This document shows positions 24,153 to 33,528 of a DNA stretch of 64,000 nt, one piece after another. A program made the translations under genes and the position numbers. The notes below the pieces were generated by a model. That model saw nothing but the letters and a program-made list of their open reading frames with translations. It was not told the DNA's origin and ran no database searches. The stretch comes from S5-327 sp965116015 (GTDB lineage: Bacteria > Chloroflexota > Dehalococcoidia > Lucifugimonadales > Australimonadaceae). Numbering within the stretch: the stretch's first letter is position 1; each line of letters begins with the position of its first letter. The stretch is from NCBI GenBank assembly GCA_965116015.1, contig OZ220477.1, forward strand, positions 992,001 to 1,056,000, written 5' to 3'.

Positions 24153-26261
24153 GATTTTTATGGGCTGGAATTCCCCATCTTCGATGGCGCCGACTGCGCC
24201 GTCGGCGCGCATCCGCGTGATTTCGGCTGCGAGGAGTTCAGCTTCTTGGGTGGAGCGCGTCTGCCGGTTGAGTATGGCGAATGTGGCGCGATGCTGCGGC
24301 AGGTCAGGGTCTCGGCGGGCGATGAGGAGGCACTCGGCCATCCCTGTGTCGGCGGAGAACGAGGCTTCGTCGCTGCCGGCTCCTGCGATGGTGACGACGG
24401 TGATGTCTTCGTACTTTTCCCGCCAGGCGGCGCGGGCGTCGTTCCAGGAGATTCCGCTCATTGCGCTGAGGGGGAGCACGAGGGCGATCGTTCCGTCGTT
24501 GCGGGCTTTGCGGGAGGCGAGCTCGGCGAAGTGCGACGCCAATCCGGCGTAGTCGTTGGAGGGAGCGCCTCTCGTGAGCGTCTTGACACGCGCGGACATC
24601 GCCTCCTGCTCGCGGTGGGTCTTCTCGAAGGCGGCGTATGCGGGTATGGGGACGTCCGCGTGGCTTGCCTCGTGGTTGGTGGGGCGGGTGAAGGGCGGGT
24701 TCATTATCACGAGGTCGAACTCTCGGTGGCCTACCCGCGAGACGAGGTCGCTCACTTCTTCAGGTTCGCGGGCGCCCGACATCACTGCGGCGGCTTTATC
24801 AATCAGGGACGGCTGCACGTGCTCGGCGAGGAGGTCGAGCGAGCCGACTGCGACGGGGCCGCTAGGCTGATCGTCGAGGGGGACTGTCGAGGGGATGTCG
24901 CCGTAGGGCATCGTGAGGAGGCATTCGCCGTCGAAGGGGGTGGCTGGGCGGCTGCCTGCGAGCATTGCGGCGGTGAGGTGCACGGCCATCGGGAGGACGT
25001 CGAGGCCTACGAGTCCGTGCTTCATCATTGGGGCATGGAGGGCTTCGGCGTCGCCGCCGTGGAGTTCGTGGAGGAGGGACATTCGGTGGTAGGCGGCGGA
25101 GAGGAGGGTTCCTGTGCCGCAGGCGAAGTCGCCGATCTGGACGCCTGCGAGGGTGTCGGCGTCGGCCCAGTCTGAGCCGCCGGGCGGGCGGTGGGTGGGG
25201 AGGGCGAGGCCGGCGAGGAGGGCTGCGGCTTCGGGTCGGGTGTAGTAGGTGGCGAGGAATTTGCGGTCGGCGATGAGTTTCTGGAAGACGACGCCCATAA
25301 GGTCGTGGGAGCGGGTTACGCCTCCGGCGACGAGCTGCTGGGCGGTTCGCCAGAGCGCGCCGAGGATTGCGTGGGAGGTTTGGGCTGGCATCCGGGAGAC
25401 GATCTCTTTGGCGGTCCAGAAGATGGGCCAGTAATTGACTTTGAGGATGCGCTCCCACTCGAGGCAGAGCTCGTCGGCGGTGAAGCGGCCGCCGGGGCGG
25501 AAAGCGCTCACGGAGCGGATGCTGTGGCGAGGGGCGTCCTCGTCTGCGGGGGAGTTCTCGGGCGCGTTCGGGTCTTCCGGGACTTGGAAGCTGGCCTCGG
25601 CGAGCGATTCGTGGAAGACGAGGGCGTTCGCGACGACGGTCATCGCCATACGGCGCGTCTGGCCGTTGGGGTCGTCGGCCTGGCCGAGGGTTGTGGCGAT
25701 CTTGGCGGCGAGTTCGGCGCCGTAGGGATGCCGGCGGGCGAGTTCGTTCGCCGCCAAGTCGACTCCCGCCTCGAAGCTGAAGGCGAGCGCCTCGATGCGG
25801 GGGGCGGGGAGCGTCGCCCGCTGCACGAGCATTGCGAGGTTGAGGACGCTTCCTTTGATCCAGCCGTCTTCGGGGAGGCGTTCGGGGGGTTGGTCGTTGG
25901 GGCGCCGGGTGTAGAGCGCGTATTCGAGGTCGCGGGAGCTGCGGATGCCGCTCCGGAGGGGCTGGCCGTCGAGCCAGGTTAGTTCGTCGGGGTAGACGAG
26001 GGCGATGGCGGTTTCGATGGGGCGTCCGTTCGTTTTCTTTCCGAGGCGGGATCTGGCGTCGGTCTCGGCGCTTGCGTAGTTGGCGCGCTCGGCTTCGATG
26101 ACGACTGGCCATCCGCTGGCGTCTTCGATGATGATGTCGGCGCGTCCGCCGCCGTCGAGGGCGCCGAGTTCTTCGAATCTGACTGTCCAGCTGTTGCGGA
26201 GGTTTCCGAGCGTTTCGCCGAGGGCGGCGTTGATGGTTTGTTCGTGGGTGGGGCCGAGCAT
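24123..26261 (-). CDS. N6-adenine DNA methylase of a type IIG-like R-M system, stopped by in-frame TAG
   Basis: A 712-residue N-terminal portion of a large methylase. Motif I is IGDFACGTGTLLSAA (about residues 377-390) and motif IV is FDLVIMNPPF (about 515-524), which together mark a gamma-class N6-adenine methyltransferase. The N-terminus has RADIIIEDASGWPVVIEAER (D42, E56, E58), shaped like a PD-(D/E)xK nuclease core but with Glu where Lys is usual, so a single-chain restriction-modification enzyme is likely. Translation ends at a TAG inside a perfect hairpin, while the frame continues to 23169. It stands alone between plus-strand genes and may have been acquired. Confidence 0.85.
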   Translation of the reverse strand: MLGPTHEQTINAALGETLGNLRNSWTVRFEELGALDGGGRADIIIEDASGWPVVIEAERANYASAETDARSRLGKKTNGRPIETAIALVYPDELTWLDGQPLRSGIRSSRDLEYALYTRRPNDQPPERLPEDGWIKGSVLNLAMLVQRATLPAPRIEALAFSFEAGVDLAANELARRHPYGAELAAKIATTLGQADDPNGQTRRMAMTVVANALVFHESLAEASFQVPEDPNAPENSPADEDAPRHSIRSVSAFRPGGRFTADELCLEWERILKVNYWPIFWTAKEIVSRMPAQTSHAILGALWRTAQQLVAGGVTRSHDLMGVVFQKLIADRKFLATYYTRPEAAALLAGLALPTHRPPGGSDWADADTLAGVQIGDFACGTGTLLSAAYHRMSLLHELHGGDAEALHAPMMKHGLVGLDVLPMAVHLTAAMLAGSRPATPFDGECLLTMPYGDIPSTVPLDDQPSGPVAVGSLDLLAEHVQPSLIDKAAAVMSGAREPEEVSDLVSRVGHREFDLVIMNPPFTRPTNHEASHADVPIPAYAAFEKTHREQEAMSARVKTLTRGAPSNDYAGLASHFAELASRKARNDGTIALVLPLSAMSGISWNDARAAWREKYEDITVVTIAGAGSDEASFSADTGMAECLLIARRDPDLPQHRATFAILNRQTRSTQEAELLAAEITRMRADGAVGAIEDGEFQPIKIGSGAETTAP

Positions 26262-26290
26262 AGCGGCGAGTTTATCCGTGAGCTGGAGGG

Positions 26291-26366
26291 GGCGCTAGCA
26301 GGGCGTGTCGCGCGGCGCAAGTTGGGGCGGAGTCGGAGGGCGCCAGCAGGGCGTGTCGCGCGGCGC
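26291..26366. repeat. 28-bp intergenic repeat, two copies
   Basis: Copies at 26291-26318 and 26339-26366 differ by one base (core AGCAGGGCGTGTCGCGCGGC). They fill the gap between the R-M methylase start and the acyl-CoA dehydrogenase gene. Confidence 0.8.
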
Positions 26367-26424
26367 CGGTGGGCGGGGAGGCGGTGTCGTTGGGGCGGGT
26401 ATTCGGTAGTATCATCTGCGAGCT

Positions 26425-27660
26425 ATGGATTTTGAGCTTGCGTGGACGCCGGAGCAGGAGGACTTCCGCAAGGAGGTTCGAGGGTGGCTTGAGGTCAACG
26501 CTCCGCGGATTCCGGATCATGCGGACCCGGCGAAGCTGACTCGCGCGGAGTACGAGCAGCAGCGGGAGTTCGGGCGCAGGCTTGGGGCGAAGGGGTGGCT
26601 GTATCCGGCGATGCCGTTGGAGTACGGGGGCGGGGGGATGTCGCTAGAGCTTGCGATGATCCTCGAGGAGGAGCTCGACGCGCACAATCTGCCGCTGCCT
26701 CCGTACTACGACACGGGAGGCAAGCTGGGGGCGATGGCGATTCTGGTGTGGGGGGACGAGGATCAGAAGCCGCATTTCCTGCCGAGGATTCTCCGGGGAG
26801 AGGCGCGCACATGGCAGCTGCTGACGGAGCCGGAGTCGGGGTCGGATCTTGCGAGCGTGCGGACTACTGCGATGCGGGACGGGGACGATTATGTGGTGAA
26901 CGGGACGAAGATCTTCGTGGGGAGCAATCACGGAGCGGAGTATTCGTGGACTATCGTTGTCACCGATCCGGAGGGGGAGCGTCACGCGAATCTTGGGTGG
27001 TTGATGATTCCGATGGATCTGCCGGGCATTACGGTGGAGCCGATGGATCTGCTGTTTGTGGGCGGGGAGCGCGGGGCGGCGAGCGGGGTGAAGAACACGG
27101 TGTTCTTCGACGATGTGCGCGTTCCGGCGTTCAATCTTGTCGGGGGCGAGAACAATGGGTGGAAGGTGGCGGGGACGCATCTGGAGATCGAGCACGGGCT
27201 GCTGCGGAGCGCGGTGCGCGAGGATGCTCTGACGCGGCGGGTGTTCGAGCACGCCCGGGGGGCAATGCGCGAGGGGAAGCCGCTTACTGACGATCCGGAT
27301 GTTCGGGACCGTTTGGTTGATTTCTATATCGATTCCGAGGTGACGCGGCTGCTGCACTTCCGCAACTATGCGTGGCGTGCGCAGGGGAAGCAGCTCACGT
27401 ATGAGGCTCCGCAGGCGTATCTGTATCAGAAGCGCAGCCAGCTTTCGCGGGCGCGGGCTGTTCTGGATGTTATGGGCCTGGAGGCGCTGGTTGCGGATCC
27501 GGACGAGTGGGCGGTCGCGGAGGGGCATATCGAGACGCATCAGCGCGCCTCTATTGTGGATCAGCATCCGGGGGGGACGGCGGAGATTCAGCGGGTTATC
27601 ATCGCGAGGCGGCTGGGGATCGGGCGGGAGGCTCGCGAGGAGCCGGGGAAGCTTCGCTAG
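26425..27660 (+). CDS. Acyl-CoA dehydrogenase
   Basis: A 411-residue acyl-CoA dehydrogenase, FAD-dependent. Seen are the N-terminal domain (WTPEQEDFRKEVRGWL), the middle-domain motif LLTEPESGSDLASVRTTA followed by VNGTKIFVG, and the C-terminal QKRSQLSRARAVLDVMGLEAL and HPGGTAEIQRVIIARRLG. A -10-like TAGTAT at 26407-26412 is about 13 bp before the ATG, implying a very short leader. The gene is 4 bp before a second dehydrogenase. Such pairs often form a heteromeric enzyme acting on steroid side chains or unusual acyl-CoAs. It hands electrons to ETF; an ETF fusion lies at the right edge. Confidence 0.93.
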   Translation: MDFELAWTPEQEDFRKEVRGWLEVNAPRIPDHADPAKLTRAEYEQQREFGRRLGAKGWLYPAMPLEYGGGGMSLELAMILEEELDAHNLPLPPYYDTGGKLGAMAILVWGDEDQKPHFLPRILRGEARTWQLLTEPESGSDLASVRTTAMRDGDDYVVNGTKIFVGSNHGAEYSWTIVVTDPEGERHANLGWLMIPMDLPGITVEPMDLLFVGGERGAASGVKNTVFFDDVRVPAFNLVGGENNGWKVAGTHLEIEHGLLRSAVREDALTRRVFEHARGAMREGKPLTDDPDVRDRLVDFYIDSEVTRLLHFRNYAWRAQGKQLTYEAPQAYLYQKRSQLSRARAVLDVMGLEALVADPDEWAVAEGHIETHQRASIVDQHPGGTAEIQRVIIARRLGIGREAREEPGKLR

Positions 27661-27664
27661 GGGT

Positions 27665-28759
27665 ATGGATCTTCTCCTCAACGAGCAGCAGCGAATGCTG
27701 CAGGCGGCGGTGGAGGAGCTTCTGCGGCGCGACTTCCCGAAGGATGTTCTCGCGGCCATCGACGCGGGAGCTGCAAGCGCCAGGGATCGATGGGAGGCGA
27801 TCGCTTCCACGGGTATTCTGGGAATACTCGTTCCGGAGGAGTACGGGGGAGCCGGAGGGTCGTTCTCGGACGCGGGAGTCGTGTTCGAGGAGCTGGGCAA
27901 GGGTCCGGCGCCGGGGCTGGCGTTTTCGTCGGGAGCGCTTGCGGCTCTCGTGATTCTGGAGGCCGGGAGCGCGGAGCAGAAGCGGGCGTGGCTGCCGGCG
28001 ATCGCGGACGGGAGCGCGGCGTTCGCTGTCGCGGCGACAGCGTCGGGGGCGGGATGGGACTGCGAGCATGCGGATTTCGAGGTCGAGGGCGGAAGGGCGC
28101 GGGGCGTGAGTTTGAGCGTTCTCGACGCTGCGGCGACGCATTTTCTGGTCGCGGCGCGGATGGCGGGAGGGGTCGGGCTTGTGGTCGTTCCCGCCGATGC
28201 GCGGGGGGCGAGCGCGCGGGCGGTCGCGGGAATGGGGGCGGGCCTGGGAGAGCTGAGGCTCGATGGCGCGGAGGTGGACGGCGCGGCGGTGATTCCGCCG
28301 GGCGAGGAGACGGACAGGGCTGTGGGGCGGGCGGCGCTGCGGGCGTCGGCGCTGCTTAGCGCGTATCAGGCGGGCGGGATCGACCGTGTGTTCGAGATGT
28401 GTTTGACGTATAGCCGGACGCGGCGGCAGTTCGAGCAGCCTATCGGTCGTTTTCAGCGGGTGCAGGATCACATTATCGATATTGTGAATCACCGCGACGC
28501 GGCGCGCTGGGCGACGAACGAGGCTCTGTGGAGGCTCGATACGGGGAGGCCGCCGGAGGCGGGGGTTCATATGGCCGCGGCGCTGGCAAGCGAGGGCTAC
28601 TATCTGGCGTGCAATTCGGCGCACGATGTTCACGCGGGCGTCGGAATCGTTCGGGAGTACGGGCTTACGCTCCACACCAAGATGTCGCGGACGCTGTACG
28701 GTTATCTTGGGAGCCCTCTCTATCACCGGCGTCGGATCGCCAGGGCGCTTGGTCTTTAG
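27665..28759 (+). CDS. Acyl-CoA dehydrogenase (second subunit of a probable pair)
   Basis: A 364-residue acyl-CoA dehydrogenase-like protein from the ATG at 27665. It shows MDLLLNEQQRMLQAAVEELL, the substrate-pocket LVPEEYGGAGG, and the C-terminal signature YSRTRRQFEQPIGRFQRVQD. The middle domain (about residues 120-215) is more divergent and lacks the clear FAD-binding TEP motif of its neighbour, as is common for the second subunit of alpha2beta2 acyl-CoA dehydrogenases. Followed 15 bp later by a CoA transferase. Confidence 0.92.
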   Translation: MDLLLNEQQRMLQAAVEELLRRDFPKDVLAAIDAGAASARDRWEAIASTGILGILVPEEYGGAGGSFSDAGVVFEELGKGPAPGLAFSSGALAALVILEAGSAEQKRAWLPAIADGSAAFAVAATASGAGWDCEHADFEVEGGRARGVSLSVLDAAATHFLVAARMAGGVGLVVVPADARGASARAVAGMGAGLGELRLDGAEVDGAAVIPPGEETDRAVGRAALRASALLSAYQAGGIDRVFEMCLTYSRTRRQFEQPIGRFQRVQDHIIDIVNHRDAARWATNEALWRLDTGRPPEAGVHMAAALASEGYYLACNSAHDVHAGVGIVREYGLTLHTKMSRTLYGYLGSPLYHRRRIARALGL

Positions 28760-28774
28760 CGGGGGAGCGCCGCT

Positions 28775-30001
28775 GTGCTTTCGCCCTACCGCGTTCTCGA
28801 TCTGGCCGACGACCGGGGGATCTTCTGCGGGCGGGTTCTTGCGGATCTGGGAGCGGAGGTTCTCAAGATCGAGCCTCCCTCCGGCGATCCTGCGCGGCGC
28901 ATCGGGCCCTTTTACGGCGACGATCCGGGAATCGAGAACAGCCTGTTCTGGCAGCTCTACGCGGCGAACAAGAAGAGCGCGGCAATCGATATCGGGACGC
29001 CCGCGGGGAGGGATGTTGTGCTCCGGCTCGCCGCCGGCGCGGATTTCCTGATCGAGTCGTTCAGGCCGGGGCATCTGGACGAGCTTGGGCTGGGCTACGA
29101 CGCTGTCGCGGGGGTGAATCCCCGGCTCATCTACGTTTCCATTACGCCGTTCGGGCAAACGGGGCCCTACCGGGATTTTCTGGCGACTGATCTTGTGGGG
29201 GCGGCTCTTAGCGGGTTCGCGTATCTGACTGGGGATCCGGACAGGCCGCCTCTGCGGGTGAGCGTTCCGCAGTTCTGGACGCTTGGGGGAGCGGCGGGGG
29301 CGGCCGGGGCGATGGTCGCGCATTCGCATCGCGTCCACACTGGGCGGGGGCAGCGGGTGGATGTTTCGTGCGCGCAGACGCTGACGCGGACGCTGTCGCA
29401 CGCTCCGCAGTTCTGGGATATGAACGGGGTTGTGCTGGAGCGCGCGGGGCCGTTCCGGCCTATCGGAAGCGGGCGGATGTTGCGGGTTAATTTCGAGTGC
29501 GCGGACGGGTATGTGAATTACATTCAGCCTGGCGGGGCGACGGGCGGTCGCGCTATGGCGGCGATGAGCGCGTGGATGGAGGAGGAGGGGGAGGGGAGCG
29601 CTCTTCTGAGCGGCACGGATTTCGGGGCGTACGGTTTCGGGCAGCTGCCGGACGCTGTGCTGGAGGAGATGAGCGTTGCGCTGGAGGCGTTCTTCAAGAG
29701 CCGCACGAAGCGGCGGCTTTCGGAGGAGGCGATCGCGCGGCGGGCTCTCCTTTTTCCGGTGAACGATCCGGCGGATGTGCGCGCCTATCCGCAGCTTGCC
29801 GCCAGGGGTTTCTTTCGGGAGGTCGAGGGGCCGGACGGCGGGGCGCTCACGACCCTGGGGCCGTGGATCAGCGCGAGCGAGCGGCCTATCGCTATTCGTC
29901 GCGCGCCGCGTCTTGGGGAGCATACGGACGAGGCGCTCGCCGCCGCCGGGCTGGCTCCGGACGATGTCCGCGCTCTGCGCGAGGCAGGGGCGACGCTGTG
30001 A
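28775..30001 (+). CDS. CaiB/BaiF family CoA transferase
   Basis: A 408-residue class III CoA transferase with GTG start at 28775. It has GRVLADLGAEVLKIEPPSGDPARR near the start in two pieces, then NKKSAAIDIGTPAGRDVV, ESFRPGHLDELGLGYDAV and HTGRGQRVDVSCAQ. Where the canonical family has the catalytic Asp, this protein reads VSVPQFWTLGG, apparently with Gln, so the mechanism or activity may differ. It overlaps the next CoA transferase by 4 bp (GTGA). It would move CoA between organic acids. Confidence 0.92.
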   Translation: MLSPYRVLDLADDRGIFCGRVLADLGAEVLKIEPPSGDPARRIGPFYGDDPGIENSLFWQLYAANKKSAAIDIGTPAGRDVVLRLAAGADFLIESFRPGHLDELGLGYDAVAGVNPRLIYVSITPFGQTGPYRDFLATDLVGAALSGFAYLTGDPDRPPLRVSVPQFWTLGGAAGAAGAMVAHSHRVHTGRGQRVDVSCAQTLTRTLSHAPQFWDMNGVVLERAGPFRPIGSGRMLRVNFECADGYVNYIQPGGATGGRAMAAMSAWMEEEGEGSALLSGTDFGAYGFGQLPDAVLEEMSVALEAFFKSRTKRRLSEEAIARRALLFPVNDPADVRAYPQLAARGFFREVEGPDGGALTTLGPWISASERPIAIRRAPRLGEHTDEALAAAGLAPDDVRALREAGATL

Positions 30002-31209
30002 GGGCGCCGTTCGAAGGTCTGCGGGCGCTCGATTTCTGCTGGGTCGTAATCGGGCCGATGACGACGCGCTACCTCAGCGACTTCGGGGCGACTGTGCTCC
30101 GCGTGGAGTCGGCGCTGCGTCCGGATGTTATTCGTCATGGTCTTCCGTTCGCGGAGGGGAAGGGCGGGGTGAACAGGAGCGGGTACTGGGCGAACTACAA
30201 CAGCGGGAAGCTTGGGCTGGGGCTCAATATGGCGGACGAGCGGGCGCGTCGCATCGCGTTCCGGCTGGCGACTGAGTGGGCGGATGTTGTGACTGAGAAT
30301 TTCACTCCGGGGACGATGGAGAGGTGGGGGCTTGGGTATGAGGCGATAAGCGAGCGGAATCCGGGGGTGGTTATGTTCAGCGCGTCGATGCTGGGCCGTG
30401 GGGGGCCGTACGACGCGCAGCCGGGGTTCGGTCCGGTGCTCACGGCGCTTTCGGGGCACACGCACTTCACAGGGTGGCCCGATCGGGCGCCGGCGAGTCC
30501 TTACGGGGCCTACACGGATTTTCTTATCCCGCACATAGCTGTTTCGGCGATCATCGCGGCGCTTGATCACAAGCGGCGGACGGGGCGCGGGCAGCGGCTC
30601 GATCTCTCGCAGCTGGAGGCGGCGCTCTACTTCGCGGGGACTCCTGTGCTCGACTATCTTGCGAACGGCCGGGTTTCGGGACGCGCCGGCAACGCCGATC
30701 CGGCGATGGCGCCTCATGCGATCTACGCCTGCGCGGGGGAGAATCGCTGGTGCGCTATCGCATGCGCGACCGACGAGCAGTGGCAGGCGCTGGCGAACCT
30801 TGCGGGGCGTCCGGATCTTGCGGGGGATCCCGGGCTGGCGCGCTTGCCGGGGCGCAAGGCTCGGGAGGCGGAGCTCGACGAGGCGATCGAGGCGTGGACG
30901 CGCAATCTTGCGCCGGACGAGGCGATGCGCCGGTGTCAGGCCGCCGGGATTCCCGCAGGGGCGGCGCTCGATTCGCGGGGGCTTTTCGGGGATCCGCAGT
31001 ATGCGAGCCGGGGGCACTTCGTGTTTCTGGAGCATCCGGAGATGGGACGCTACGCATCGGACGCGAACAGTTTCCTGCTGTCGGAGGCCGCGGCCTCTTA
31101 CCGGCGCGCTCCTCTGCTGGGGGAGCACACGGAGGGCATCCTGCGGGAGATTCTGGGGATGACCGCCGAGGAGATTCGGGCTCTGGCCGAGGACGGGGCG
31201 CTCGATTAG
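29998..31209 (+). CDS. CaiB/BaiF family CoA transferase
   Basis: A 403-residue class III CoA transferase. The GTG at 29998 overlaps the previous stop by 4 bp, so translation is coupled. Family features are RYLSDFGATVLRVES, YWANYNSGKLGLGLNM, ENFTPGTMERWGLGYEAI and RRTGRGQRLDLSQLEAA. Here the catalytic Asp appears to be present in YTDFLIPH, unlike the upstream copy, so the two may form a heteromer with one catalytic site. Last gene of the four-gene catabolic cluster starting at 26425. Confidence 0.92.
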   Translation: MRAPFEGLRALDFCWVVIGPMTTRYLSDFGATVLRVESALRPDVIRHGLPFAEGKGGVNRSGYWANYNSGKLGLGLNMADERARRIAFRLATEWADVVTENFTPGTMERWGLGYEAISERNPGVVMFSASMLGRGGPYDAQPGFGPVLTALSGHTHFTGWPDRAPASPYGAYTDFLIPHIAVSAIIAALDHKRRTGRGQRLDLSQLEAALYFAGTPVLDYLANGRVSGRAGNADPAMAPHAIYACAGENRWCAIACATDEQWQALANLAGRPDLAGDPGLARLPGRKAREAELDEAIEAWTRNLAPDEAMRRCQAAGIPAGAALDSRGLFGDPQYASRGHFVFLEHPEMGRYASDANSFLLSEAAASYRRAPLLGEHTEGILREILGMTAEEIRALAEDGALD

Positions 31210-31258
31210 GGGGGGCGCGGCGCTTCTGTTCCGGGCGCATCCTGAGGGGAGTTGCGGG

Positions 31259-31678
31259 TTAGCGTCGGGCGGGTGTCTGCGCTTGGGGGCGCTTCCGGGC
31301 GATCCCAAGCAACAGGACAATCACGAGGGCGATCCAGGCGGGAATCGACAGCAGTGTTGTTCCGATGTAGATGAGCTCCGCGAGCCCGAAGGTGGCTACG
31401 ATGAAGCTCAGGATTGAGAGTGCGACAAGCGGGGCGCCGACGATGTAGGCGACGAGAGGGGAGCGGCGGTGGAGCAGGGCGAGGGCGAGGCTCAGGGGGA
31501 TGGAGGCTATCCAGGAGGCGACGAAGACGATGGAGAGCAGGCGATAGCCGTACTCGAAGTCGTCGCGGTCGAGGGGTCTGGTCCAGCCTACGGCGAAGTA
31601 GATGGTGAAGAGCGCGACGACGATGAGAGGGAGGCTGAGAGACAGGGCTAGCGCTTTGAGCAAGAAGGTAGAGGTCAT
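31259..31678 (-). CDS. Small integral membrane protein, four predicted helices
   Basis: A 139-residue hydrophobic protein of unknown family. Four membrane segments are visible at about residues 8-30 (LALSLSLPLIVVALFTIYFA), 47-68, 74-97 and 103-126, ending in a short basic tail ARKRPQAQTPARR. The loop after the first helix is polar (WTRPLDRDDFEYGYR). It points away from its neighbours and has no clear partner. Codon usage is like the surrounding genes. No function is proposed. Confidence 0.65.
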   Translation of the reverse strand: MTSTFLLKALALSLSLPLIVVALFTIYFAVGWTRPLDRDDFEYGYRLLSIVFVASWIASIPLSLALALLHRRSPLVAYIVGAPLVALSILSFIVATFGLAELIYIGTTLLSIPAWIALVIVLLLGIARKRPQAQTPARR

Positions 31679-32163
31679 CGGTCGCGCTCCGCTGCTAAGT
31701 GTGGGGGCATTATCGGCATCGGCGCCGGCTGCGCGTCAAGGCGCGGGGGATCCGCTTTCGGCGGGATGATGGGCGGCGGTCAAGCGCGCGCTGTGGGCGG
31801 AGCGTCTGGGGGCTGGCGGTCGCTATGATGGGCGCCGACGGCAACCTCGTCGTCCGGCGGAGCGTGAGCGATGCCCGCGAGCCTGGCGGTGAAGGCGGCG
31901 GCGGTTGGGAAGTCGGGATTCGCCGCAGGGGCTGAAGGGGGGATCGGGCGCGGGCTGGTGTCGGATGCAAGCGCTATGGCTATGACGCCGGGGGCGTGGG
32001 GAAATCGCGCGCAAGAACGGCAAGACGACATTTGCGGCGGCTACGATGCCGGGGGCGTGGAGGAATCGCCGGGGGGCTGACATCAGAGGATGTACGGCGG
32101 AGGCTTCCGGCGCGATAAGATTCGCTTACTGACGCGCTAGACGCGCAAAACAGGAGACATACG
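31679..32163. other. Gene-free 485-bp gap with an imperfect 30-bp repeat
   Basis: Open frames here lack any recognisable protein character. A 30-bp element is present twice with four mismatches (31979-32008 and 32040-32069; core GCCGGGGGCGTGG). TAAGAT at 32116-32121 could be a -10 box for the aminotransferase gene, without a good -35. AGGAG precedes the ATG at 32164. Confidence 0.5.
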
Positions 32164-33528
32164 ATGCAACGGCGCGACAATCTTCAGGAAGCAGCCCTCG
32201 CCCATCTGTGGATGCCGACCCAGGACTGGAGCGAGCTGGCGGAGGACGGGGTTACGGTGATGACGGAGGGGGACGGCGTACGCATCCGGGACGCCGACGG
32301 GAACTGGGGCTACGACGGGATATCGGGGCTGATGCTGGTTAACGTTGGGCACGGACGCAAGGAGATTGTCGACGCCATCGCGGGGCAGCTTGGGCGGCTG
32401 CACTACGCGAATACGTTCAAGTACGGGGCGGAGCCGGTGATACGTTTCGCCGAGAAGGTGGCTTCGCTCACGCCGGGGGATCTGAATCGCGTGTACTTCA
32501 CCAGCGGAGGGTCGGAGGCTGTCGAGACGGCGCTCAAGGCGGCCTACCGGTATCACTTCAACCGGGGAGAGCCTGGGAGGCGGAAGTTCATCGGGCGGGA
32601 GGGTTCGTATCACGGGACGACACGGGGGGCTTTGAGCGTTTCCACGTCGGGAGCGCTTGATCGTCCGAGCTACGACGAGATTCTGCCTGACAATTTCCGG
32701 ATGGCGCCGCAGCCGGCCTACCACCGGCGCGAGGACAGGTCGGAATCGCTGGAGGACTTCACGGCGCGCTGCGCGTTAGCGGTCGAGAGCATCATCCTGG
32801 AGGAGGGGCCGGAGACTGTGGCGGCGGTTATCGGAGAGCCGGTATCGTTCTCGGCGGGGGTGGCGGTTCCGGGGGAGGGGTACTGGCCGATGCTGCGGGA
32901 GATCTGCGATCGCCACGGCGTACTGCTCATCGCGGACGAGGTCATCACGGGGTGGGGTCGCACGGGGAGGTGGTTCGGGATGGAGCATTGGGGGGCGACG
33001 CCGGACATTATGACGATGGCGAAGGGGATTACGAGCGGGTACTTTCCTGTGGGGGCGTGCGTGGTTCGGGATGCTGTTTTCGAGGAGTTCAAGGGCGGGC
33101 CGGAGAAGACGTACCGCCACGGAATCACCTACGGGGGGCATCCTGCGGGCGGGGCTGCGGGGCTGGCGAACGTCAGCATTATGGAGCGGGAAGATCTCGT
33201 GGGGAACTCTGCGCGTATGGGCGAGAGGCTGCTGCGGAACCTCGAAGCGCTGCGGTGGCATCCTACGGTGGGCGACGCGCGAGGGCTTGGGCTGATGTGC
33301 GCCGTCGATCTTGTGGCGGGAGAGGGTTCGCAGGAGGCGCTCAGCGATGTTCCGGGGGCGGCGAAGTTGCTCAACCGGAAGCTTGCGGACGGCGGGCTGT
33401 TCATCCGGGCGGCGCGTCAGGCGTTCTTCGCGCCGCCGCTCACGGTTACGGAAGCTGATATCGACGATATGACTGCGATCTTCGACCGCGCCCTGACTGA
33501 GACCGAGCGCGAGCTCGGCCTCGCATGA
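32164..33528 (+). CDS. Class III pyridoxal-phosphate aminotransferase
   Basis: A 454-residue omega-type aminotransferase. The PLP Lys is about K287 in MAKGITSGYFPVGA, preceded by LLIADEVITGWGRTG with the PLP-ring Asp. FTSGGSEAVETALKAAYRYH binds the phosphate. AGGAG is 8 nt before the ATG. Family members use beta-alanine, 4-aminobutyrate, taurine, putrescine or related amines with pyruvate or 2-oxoglutarate; the substrate is not decided by these motifs. Its stop overlaps the next start (ATGA). Confidence 0.93.
   Translation: MQRRDNLQEAALAHLWMPTQDWSELAEDGVTVMTEGDGVRIRDADGNWGYDGISGLMLVNVGHGRKEIVDAIAGQLGRLHYANTFKYGAEPVIRFAEKVASLTPGDLNRVYFTSGGSEAVETALKAAYRYHFNRGEPGRRKFIGREGSYHGTTRGALSVSTSGALDRPSYDEILPDNFRMAPQPAYHRREDRSESLEDFTARCALAVESIILEEGPETVAAVIGEPVSFSAGVAVPGEGYWPMLREICDRHGVLLIADEVITGWGRTGRWFGMEHWGATPDIMTMAKGITSGYFPVGACVVRDAVFEEFKGGPEKTYRHGITYGGHPAGGAAGLANVSIMEREDLVGNSARMGERLLRNLEALRWHPTVGDARGLGLMCAVDLVAGEGSQEALSDVPGAAKLLNRKLADGGLFIRAARQAFFAPPLTVTEADIDDMTAIFDRALTETERELGLA

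Noticed and set aside
31699..32083. Several 60-86-codon frames on both strands between the membrane protein and aminotransferase genes
   Set aside because: They overlap one another on both strands, are Arg/Pro/Ser-rich, and have no good ribosome-binding sites or domains.
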